Shown: positions 6,947-13,914 of the stretch, piece after piece
How positions within the stretch are numbered: the first letter of the stretch is position 1
Layout of the letters: the number at the start of each line of letters is the position of its first letter
Assembly: GCA_024688365.1 (NCBI GenBank)
Contig: JAILEG010000045.1
Coordinates: 1-64,000 of the forward strand
Reading direction: 5' to 3'
DNA: 64,000 nt
Source: Prevotella sp.
Lineage (GTDB): Bacteria; Bacteroidota; Bacteroidia; Bacteroidales; Bacteroidaceae
Program-made: the position numbers and the translations under genes
Notes under the pieces: generated by a model
The model's database searches: none
What the model saw: the letters and a program-made list of their open reading frames with translations, nothing else
What the model was told of the DNA's origin: nothing

Positions 6947-9451
6947 TTATTGGTTTTCTATAGATTCCTTATACAGTCTGTCGAGTTCTGCCTTTATGTC
7001 CATTCCCGATTGGCAATAGAAACAATAATATTTCTCTTCGTCTACTGCTTTTTGGCTATCTCTAATTACATATCCCCACGGATTGCTATCCAACATCAGA
7101 TAGATGTAACCATTGTGATGCCACAGATAGTTATGCCCGTTGTATGCAAAGCTGATATCCCAGCCATAAAGGAACTCTCTATTGCCAACTACCACATCAT
7201 CCTTTATACTTACATCATCAGAATTGAGTAAGAATTCATCCCTTTCTTTGGCATTTAGAAAAATCCCCCAACTACTGGGATAAATGGCTTTATGACCATG
7301 ATAATCCCTTATCCAATAGTTCGGATTTCCTTTTTTGACAATATAGTCAAGCAGACTTGTATTCGCTAACTGATAGAGTGTATTCAGAGCGAAGTCATCA
7401 GATGGGGAAAGAGCCACAGGCTCGGCTTCTCCAAAAAGCAAGGCATGGACTGGAGCGGATATCTGTTTGTTCAGCAGATAATACAACCAAGTTCTGGGAA
7501 GATTGTTAAAGGTACGGTGTTTCCACCAAAGCAAATTCCAAAAATTATCAGGAGTAAACCTGCTGATAAGTGCTTTCAACAGTTTAGCATCATCGAATGA
7601 GGCGGTGAGTGCAGAGTCGTTCTCCGTACAATCGTTCTTGAAATACTTTTGTATATTATCCCATTTCCTATCGAAACATTGCCAATCTTTCTCTCCTTTT
7701 CCATTATGGAACAAGAAGCGTATAGCACCCTTGAAGAAGGCCCAATCTTCGGCCTCAGCAATGAGTTCCTCCCAAGTGGAATAATTTTCTTCCCCTTCTC
7801 TTCGTGATTCTCCACTGCAATGGTGTATGTAGCTGCCCTCCATTATTTGCTGAGCCTTCTCTATTTCCTCATTCCAACGGTATTCTATGTCAGAAGATGC
7901 ACTGGCATTTATCGTCATACCTGCCAGCGAGGCATATACATCGTGACTGTACAGCCGATTGATATATTCAATAGCAGTACGTACAGCCCGTGCGTTTCTG
8001 ATTTGTGGCCGGCCATCCTCGCCTTCGCCAGAAATGAGATTGCGCACAACACGCATCCATCTTACAAGGGACAATTCATCAGCCTTTCCTTCCTTGAAGT
8101 ATTTGCAGACGGCAAAGAACACTACTCGCTGTTGCTGAGAAAGTCTGGTTATCTTTGTTTCTTCAGCCGTACTTCCGTCTTTTTCATATGCAGGGATAAA
8201 ATCAAAGCCGCCTAACCATTTGATTTTTGGAAAAGGGACAACAGAATCGGCATAGTTATTCAGCACTTTGCATAAGTCGGTAAATAGTTGCAAGGGTATC
8301 TTGCCATCGCAGTAAAGATAGGGGGTTATCCCACCATAGTCTGTATACGCATCTTTGTTGAAATAGCTGTATGATTGATTATTATTTTCAATAGTATTAG
8401 AATCAGAGCCATCTAAAGCTGTACCGTCACCTACAGAGAGTATGTAAGTTGTCTTTGCATTTATATCCTTGTCCTTCACGTTGCGAACAGCCGTGAAAAG
8501 CTCATTCCAAAAAAAACGATTAAGGAATGCATAGTATATCTCATCTATACGATTGCTACTTGAACGTTTCTCCCAGAAGATGTCCGCCCATTTTGTGTCC
8601 AATAGGATAGGAACACCAGCTTTGGCATCCAGTAATGGCTTCCACTCTTCGTTATCGTTGGCTTGCTCACGGATATACCCAATAAGGTCTGCCTTGAAAT
8701 TTTCAAAAGCGGTCAGCTGCTTGCCACGCGCATTCATCTTGATGTATAAATCATCGGAAAGGCCAAATTTTTCAAGTGGTAAATAATAGAAGACAATAGG
8801 AGCATCGGAGGATACAAGCTTGGCCCAGTATATGGAAAATTCGTTCTCTGATGAGTCTGCAAACAATTCTTCGATACCGTCAACTATATCTTCACCATGC
8901 TTGTTTTCAATTTGCGTACCACCCAACATCCTCAGCATAGCCTGGATAGTTGGATCTTGCTTCCATGCAGAGAAGAACCAAGTCCTCTTGGTGATGAAAC
9001 TTACAATACCTGTTTGACTCAAGAAACTGTCAAAATATTCAGGCTGACACAGACACCCACAAAACTCCCGGGAGGAAATTCTTGTCTCATAGCTGAATCG
9101 CCTCAACCTATCAACTGCTTCTACAAGTTTACCTGCTCTCAAGGCTATATACCAGTGCAGCAGCCATAATGTCGTCAAACGCTGTTGCCCATCAAGAGGC
9201 TGCATTCTTCCTTTTACCTCGTTGATTGGGCATACGCTGTCTTTCTCTTTTGAACCATAGACAAAGTCGAGTTTAAGAACTTTCTCTCCATTCTTCAGCT
9301 CACCGTCCAATGCCTTCTTGATGTCGAACAGAAAATTCCGGCGCAAGTATTCCTTTCCTGCTCTTCCCTGTGCATAATCTCTCTGTATGATGGGTATCTC
9401 TATAGGGGTCTTACCTATAAACTCCCAAAAGGTTGTTTTTTTACTATTCAT
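6947..9451 (-). CDS. large DUF262-domain protein without visible HNH (DUF262 pair, gene 2)
   Basis: An 834-residue protein with the DUF262 (GmrS/ParB-like) signatures: IPIIQRDYAQGR near the N-terminus, QPLDGQQRLTTLWLLHWY at about 85-102, and YIKMNARGKQLTAFENFKADL at about 240-260. In known GmrSD-type enzymes the DGQQR motif belongs to the nucleotide-binding half. The remaining ~550 residues contain no HNH or other nuclease motif that I recognise. The start at 9451 overlaps the stop of the upstream gene (TAATG), so translation is coupled. Both genes are visibly AT-richer than the flanking housekeeping genes. Likely role: partner or regulator in a restriction/defence system (inference). Confidence 0.85.
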   Translation of the reverse strand: MNSKKTTFWEFIGKTPIEIPIIQRDYAQGRAGKEYLRRNFLFDIKKALDGELKNGEKVLKLDFVYGSKEKDSVCPINEVKGRMQPLDGQQRLTTLWLLHWYIALRAGKLVEAVDRLRRFSYETRISSREFCGCLCQPEYFDSFLSQTGIVSFITKRTWFFSAWKQDPTIQAMLRMLGGTQIENKHGEDIVDGIEELFADSSENEFSIYWAKLVSSDAPIVFYYLPLEKFGLSDDLYIKMNARGKQLTAFENFKADLIGYIREQANDNEEWKPLLDAKAGVPILLDTKWADIFWEKRSSSNRIDEIYYAFLNRFFWNELFTAVRNVKDKDINAKTTYILSVGDGTALDGSDSNTIENNNQSYSYFNKDAYTDYGGITPYLYCDGKIPLQLFTDLCKVLNNYADSVVPFPKIKWLGGFDFIPAYEKDGSTAEETKITRLSQQQRVVFFAVCKYFKEGKADELSLVRWMRVVRNLISGEGEDGRPQIRNARAVRTAIEYINRLYSHDVYASLAGMTINASASSDIEYRWNEEIEKAQQIMEGSYIHHCSGESRREGEENYSTWEELIAEAEDWAFFKGAIRFLFHNGKGEKDWQCFDRKWDNIQKYFKNDCTENDSALTASFDDAKLLKALISRFTPDNFWNLLWWKHRTFNNLPRTWLYYLLNKQISAPVHALLFGEAEPVALSPSDDFALNTLYQLANTSLLDYIVKKGNPNYWIRDYHGHKAIYPSSWGIFLNAKERDEFLLNSDDVSIKDDVVVGNREFLYGWDISFAYNGHNYLWHHNGYIYLMLDSNPWGYVIRDSQKAVDEEKYYCFYCQSGMDIKAELDRLYKESIENQ

Positions 9452-11340
9452 TACTTTTCCTCCAGTTGCTTTATACAATTCTCTATATCTGACATATAAG
9501 CCTCTGCGTCAATTGCTCTTGTCCAGTAGTTGTTGTCACCTGCCATCGGGGAATAGTATTTCATAAAAACCTGCTTTGTACATGGTGGGACAAAGGAAGA
9601 TGTTGATTTTGATTCCTCACCCAACACCATCTGTTTTTTATCCCTTGAAAGCTTTGGGACAGGTATAAGCATTCCCTTATCTTTACCTATGATGATACGC
9701 CGTTTTGCGGAGAAAATGGCATTGCCATAACTGCGATTGGTAGCAGCATCGAGCAGAGTGTAGTTCCACAGTTTGTCTTTATCATCTTCCGGCCATGTGT
9801 CAGGGATACTAACACAGTCTTTGATACTATTAAAGAGCTCTTGACGTTTTTCTTCCGGCGCATCAAAATAGCCTTTGATTTTCCCCTGTACGTCATCCGA
9901 TACGCCCCAATAGACATTCATCAGCCACTCTGCCTGTGTATTCGCGTCATTCTCTGGATTTTCCGCGCTTGAATTGATGTGCTCTACGTCCCATTTCTCC
10001 AACTTGTAGAGATGGAACGGGAATTTATAGAAAGTACCTACCTGGTATTTCTTGTTATTCAGTTCGTTTTGATTTTGATTGATGACCGTCTGAATGTTGT
10101 GGAACAAGAGGATAGGCTTGCATTTCCTTTTATTCTTATACTGGAAGTCTTTAGTAGTAGATTTGCTGATAATAGCCTTAATTTCGCTTTTCAAATAATG
10201 TACGAATGAAACTTTGTCTCCAAGTTCATTCCATTTCCCAATCAATTCCTGTATACCTTTCTTTTCTGCAATGAGATAGCCAATGTAATGATAAAGCTGC
10301 AAGTCATCATACCATTCCATAAAGGTCTGGTGATATGATTTCACGGCCCTCCAGCAATAGTAAATGTCGTGTTCTTGCTGTTTGAAATATTCATTGAAAT
10401 ATCTGAATGTTCTGTATTCATCATTACCGATGACCGACATTTGAGAATCATTGAGATGAAGTTGGTTTTGCTCACAGACAAGATTGAAAATAAAGTCTAT
10501 ACGAGTTGGATGCGAATAGCCTGTATCATGTAAGAACAACCAGAAGGCTTCCTTTTGCAATGTATATTCTATGTTGTCCCACTCCGATGCAATCTCCTGC
10601 TGGCGCAACTTGACAGAAGCCCCCATGTCATGTTGGAAATTGCCTCGGTTCAACAGTAGAGCCTTAATCAGCTCAGCATTGGTCAGGCTAATTTTTCCTA
10701 TATTTAGTCGTGTGAATACCTTTATCGGATTTTCATCAACTGACTCATACCAAATAAAACGTACATTGTTGGCTTCATCCTCAGAAGGAATGTTTGCCTT
10801 AGGCTTATGCTTCAGAAGTGTATTGCAGAAGTCTGCCTTATTCACTTTGCTATCCTTAAGCCATTGCTGTATATACAGATAGGCATCACTCATGTGATAG
10901 CAGTCAATCTGTGAACTATCGACCTGCTTTAAGTTTTTTATTGTGTCCAGGAAGTTATCATCCCTGTCGGCATATCGCTGATATCTAAGTTGATAAATAT
11001 CTGTTGGCAAACCCAATATCTCGATGACCTCACTCAGTGCCGTCAATATTAAATAAATGGTGGTCAATCTCTGTTGCCCGTCAATCACCTCGTACCAAGT
11101 TTCATTACCGGATAAATTGCTGTTTTCTTTCTCGTCTTCTGTCATTTCACGAACAACCAACGGCTGCAAGCAATAGAATTCACCAGACTTTGTGTCTTTG
11201 TTGGAAAAGTCGGATATATCCTCCAACAAGTCCTTCACTTGTTGCTTTGTCCACCTGTACCCTCTTTGATAATCAGGGATAAAGAACTTCATCGGAAGAA
11301 GTTCCTGTACAGATTTCATTTCGATTCTGTTTTCACTCAT
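9451..11340 (-). CDS. DUF262 plus HNH-like nuclease (DUF262 pair, gene 1)
   Basis: A 629-residue protein. The N-terminal DUF262 domain has FIPDYQRGYRWT (about 20-31), VIDGQQRLTT (85-94) and FTRLNIGKISLTNAELIK (209-226). The C-terminal part carries a DUF1524/HNH-like signature: KWDVEHI (449-455, candidate catalytic His454) and NYTLLDAATNRSYGNAIF followed by KRR (526-548). This is the architecture of GmrSD-like type IV restriction enzymes that cut modified phage DNA. A TACCTTTG box lies at 11374-11381. Its partner overlaps it by one base. Membership of the family is clear; the defence role is inferred. Confidence 0.88.
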   Translation of the reverse strand: MSENRIEMKSVQELLPMKFFIPDYQRGYRWTKQQVKDLLEDISDFSNKDTKSGEFYCLQPLVVREMTEDEKENSNLSGNETWYEVIDGQQRLTTIYLILTALSEVIEILGLPTDIYQLRYQRYADRDDNFLDTIKNLKQVDSSQIDCYHMSDAYLYIQQWLKDSKVNKADFCNTLLKHKPKANIPSEDEANNVRFIWYESVDENPIKVFTRLNIGKISLTNAELIKALLLNRGNFQHDMGASVKLRQQEIASEWDNIEYTLQKEAFWLFLHDTGYSHPTRIDFIFNLVCEQNQLHLNDSQMSVIGNDEYRTFRYFNEYFKQQEHDIYYCWRAVKSYHQTFMEWYDDLQLYHYIGYLIAEKKGIQELIGKWNELGDKVSFVHYLKSEIKAIISKSTTKDFQYKNKRKCKPILLFHNIQTVINQNQNELNNKKYQVGTFYKFPFHLYKLEKWDVEHINSSAENPENDANTQAEWLMNVYWGVSDDVQGKIKGYFDAPEEKRQELFNSIKDCVSIPDTWPEDDKDKLWNYTLLDAATNRSYGNAIFSAKRRIIIGKDKGMLIPVPKLSRDKKQMVLGEESKSTSSFVPPCTKQVFMKYYSPMAGDNNYWTRAIDAEAYMSDIENCIKQLEEK

Positions 11341-11423
11341 ATTAAACGTTATTTAGATTGTACGATTAGATTACAAAGGTAGTATTTTTAGTTGTTATTA
11401 TTTGTTTTTTGCATTATTAACTT

Positions 11424-11915
11424 TTATAATATCTCCCTCGCTATCCACGCACAAGCCTCTGCATCAGCCAGTGCGTGGTGGTGGTTCTCAAGGATATATC
11501 CACACTCAGCAGCAACGGTTTGGAGCTGGTGGTTGGGAAGATTGGGGAAGACACGGCGGGCGGCGGCGAGGGTGTCGTAGAAGATATAGGCGGGATAGTC
11601 CATCTGATAGACCTGGAAGGCGGCACGGAGACACCCCTCGTCGAAACGGCTGTTGTGGACGACAAGAGGTAGCCCCTCTATAAGTGGTTCCACCCGCGCC
11701 CACACCTCGCTGAAGACGGGTGCCTCATCGGTGTCCCTACGGGTCAAACCATGTACCTGAGTACACTTCCATGTGTAATAGTTGGGTTCGGGCTGGATGA
11801 GCGAGTAGAAGGTGTCCACTATCTCGCCGTCCCTTACTATCACCACGCCTACCGAGCAAACGCTGCTGCGATTGAAGTTGGCTGTCTCAAAGTCTATTGC
11901 CGCAAAATCTGTCAT
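11424..11915 (-). CDS. DEDDh 3'-5' exonuclease (DnaQ-like)
   Basis: A 163-residue stand-alone exonuclease. Exo I is AAIDFETA (Asp8, Glu10), exo II is VVHNSRFDEGCL, and exo III is HHALADAEACAWI. All DEDDh residues are present. It resembles the proofreading epsilon fold and probably trims DNA or RNA 3' ends. Its ATG overlaps the terminal TGA of the broken WYL gene (ATGA at 11912-11915), so it was the second gene of a WYL-exonuclease operon. It may now be transcribed through the dead reading frame. Confidence 0.9.
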   Translation of the reverse strand: MTDFAAIDFETANFNRSSVCSVGVVIVRDGEIVDTFYSLIQPEPNYYTWKCTQVHGLTRRDTDEAPVFSEVWARVEPLIEGLPLVVHNSRFDEGCLRAAFQVYQMDYPAYIFYDTLAAARRVFPNLPNHQLQTVAAECGYILENHHHALADAEACAWIAREIL

Positions 11916-12825
11916 TTATGCTTATTATATAGGCCGTACATTATATTAATTATATTGGCTACCTGCTTGCGCAGCCATTCTGGCGAGAGAATTTCAAATT
12001 CCGCCCCCAGTGAGAGCAGCTCTTGCTAGAAGTAGAGTGTCGGTCTGATTAGGTAGGAGAAGATGCTTGTCCCGTCAGCCAGCACGAATTCCTGCTACGA
12101 TTCGTGCAGCGGCAGGTCTCTCAGATAGCGAGGCTGCCATCCGCTCGCTTTCAACAGCATCCTCTCAGTGGGACCCGCTTGTCGGGTATCACACCGAAGC
12201 AATCGGCAAAGAAGCCCTTGGCATCGAAATCCTTAGGCAGGTCAAACCTGCAGTCTGCCTCTATCTCAAGCGACACGATACGGTCAAGCCCGTAGACCCT
12301 CACCTCCTTGTAATATGTACTGTTCGCCACCAGATACCACCTTCGGCGAAACAATTTGATGTAATAAGGCTCCACCTCGAAGGTGTTGGGCTCTCGTCAG
12401 TGGTAGCTGTGATATGTCATTGCCAGTCGGTTGCCCTCGCGCATTGCTTGGAGTATCAATCGGAGATTGCCATTATTGGTGGGTTTCTCTTCCAACAGGA
12501 TACGGTTTTTCAGCTGGCGGTTCTCCATCAGCAGGTTGCTCTCGGTGATGGATCAAAGATCCAGCGCTTCATTCCGCCCCCTGCGTATCTCGTTTTCATT
12601 GGCTATATAGTAAGTGTAACCGTTCTTTCGGTCACACTCTATCATGAAGCCGAACATATCAAAGATGCCATCGCACCACTTGTGGAAGGTGCGCAGCGGC
12701 AGTTCCGCCCCACGGCTGAGGTCCTCGTTCTCTTGCCATTTGCGACTGATTTCCTTGAAGGTAATCCGCCGCGCCTCATATATGGTCTCCGCCAGCCAAG
12801 CGTATTTGTTCAGAATTGTTGCCAT
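11912..12825 (-). pseudogene. broken WYL-domain transcriptional regulator
   Basis: From ATG 12825 the frame gives MATILNKYAWLAETIY..., a typical start of Bacteroidales WYL regulators, then stops at a TGA after EALDL (12553). The same frame continues with SITESNLLMENRQLKN, meets a second TGA near 12400, and resumes with YYIKLFRRRWYLVANS, the WYL core. Near 12110 homology moves to another frame (RDLPLHES, FVLADGTSIFSYLIRPTLYF) that contains two TAG codons and ends at 11912. At least four stops and one frameshift make it a pseudogene. The promoter box TATCTTTG at 12851-12858 is intact. Confidence 0.85.
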
Positions 12826-12981
12826 AGTCTTTATTGTAAAGATGTGTTTGCAAAGATAGTGATTCCCTGTGTAAAACGAGGGCAGAGGTATTGGGAAATC
12901 ATACATCTGCCATATCTACTCTGCCAAAGGACCTTTGAAATCATTGGTCAAATGTAATATCTTCACCCACAATTACTAAAT

Positions 12982-13611
12982 TCATGGCTCCACCGAAGTA
13001 AAGCTCCCCATTCTACTTGTGGCTTTACTCCTAAAATCATCATACCGGAAGCAATCGGCCTGATGGTCATTGATGATGCCGATGCCTTGCAGGTGGCTGT
13101 AGATGATGACAGTACCGACATACTTGAAACCGCGCCGTTTCAGGTCCTTGGCAATCTTGTCGCTCAGAGTATTGCGGACACACCACCGATGCTGATGGGA
13201 CGGATAGACCATTGTCTTGCCACGGGTGAAGCTCCAGATGTACTTGTCGAACGTGCCGAACTCCTCCCGTATGCGGCAGAAGGCACGGGCATTGGAGACC
13301 ATCGCCGCCACCTTACGCTCGCTGTGAATCATGTTCTCGGCTGTAGCAACGCGGCGGATATCGTCCTCGGTGAAGGCTGCCACCCGGTTGTAATCGAAGT
13401 CGGCGAAGCAACGGCGGAAGGTATCCCACTTCTTCAGCATCAGTAACCACGAGAGTCCGCACGACATGCTCTCCATCAGCAGGTACATGAAGTGGAGACG
13501 GTCGTCATGAACAGGCACACCCCACTCCTCATCGTGGTATTTCCGCAGGAGCGGGTCGGTTTCTGCCCAGGTACAGCGGCAGCGTGTATCAGTGTCTATC
13601 TGCATAGTCAT
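12982..13611 (-). CDS. tag: DNA-3-methyladenine glycosylase I
   Basis: A 209-residue base-excision enzyme that removes 3-methyladenine from alkylated DNA. Family motifs are RCRCTWAETDPLLRKYHDEEWGVPV at the N-terminus (zinc-site Cys and the E-W-G-V box), LMESMSCGLSWLLMLKKW, the interior RKVAAMVSNARAF, and C-terminal YSHLQGIGIINDH with a zinc-ligand His. The ATG at 13611 was chosen; an open TTG lies at 13623. A TATCTTTG box is at 13639-13646 with GTTG about 20 bases upstream. It stands alone between two DNA-processing genes. Confidence 0.93.
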   Translation of the reverse strand: MTMQIDTDTRCRCTWAETDPLLRKYHDEEWGVPVHDDRLHFMYLLMESMSCGLSWLLMLKKWDTFRRCFADFDYNRVAAFTEDDIRRVATAENMIHSERKVAAMVSNARAFCRIREEFGTFDKYIWSFTRGKTMVYPSHQHRWCVRNTLSDKIAKDLKRRGFKYVGTVIIYSHLQGIGIINDHQADCFRYDDFRSKATSRMGSFTSVEP

Positions 13612-13830
13612 TACACTTTTCAATAGGATTTACAGCTACAAAGATACTCTTTTCTATAGATTTTAGCAACAATTTACTACACTTTTCAAATTATCAACGT
13701 TTCTTTGCTCTCCCAAAAGGCACATACTACTCCTCACCCATCCAAACTTTATCAATACTCTTTAACGATTTTATTTCTATTCCTTAGACTGACAGCAAGT
13801 TATTTCCATTCTTTTTCTTACTTTTGCACT

Positions 13831-13914
13831 ATGCACCAGAAATATATCTGCCAGCAAGACGAATGTCCTAAAAACGATTATCTATGCAATCCAACAACGA
13901 CACCTCAACATTAG
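13831..13914 (+). CDS. possible leaderless 27-residue upstream ORF
   Basis: The -7 box TACTTTTG (13819-13826) is followed by CACT and then ATG at 13831, so a transcript from it would start almost at this codon. The frame encodes MHQKYICQQDECPKNDYLCN... with three Cys and ends at 13914, overlapping the helicase start (13884) by 31 bases. It may only be the 5' leader, or it may couple translation to the helicase. There is no evidence of a function for the peptide. Confidence 0.25.
   Translation: MHQKYICQQDECPKNDYLCNPTTTPQH

Noticed and set aside
11912..12825. Stop-codon reassignment (TAG or TGA read through) in the WYL gene
   Set aside because: Both TGA and TAG occur, a frameshift is also needed, and all other genes in the window use these codons as normal stops.
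12067..12957. 296-codon plus-strand reading frame
   Set aside because: It is antisense to the WYL pseudogene, whose homology on the minus strand is clear. The plus-strand translation resembles nothing known and has no promoter.
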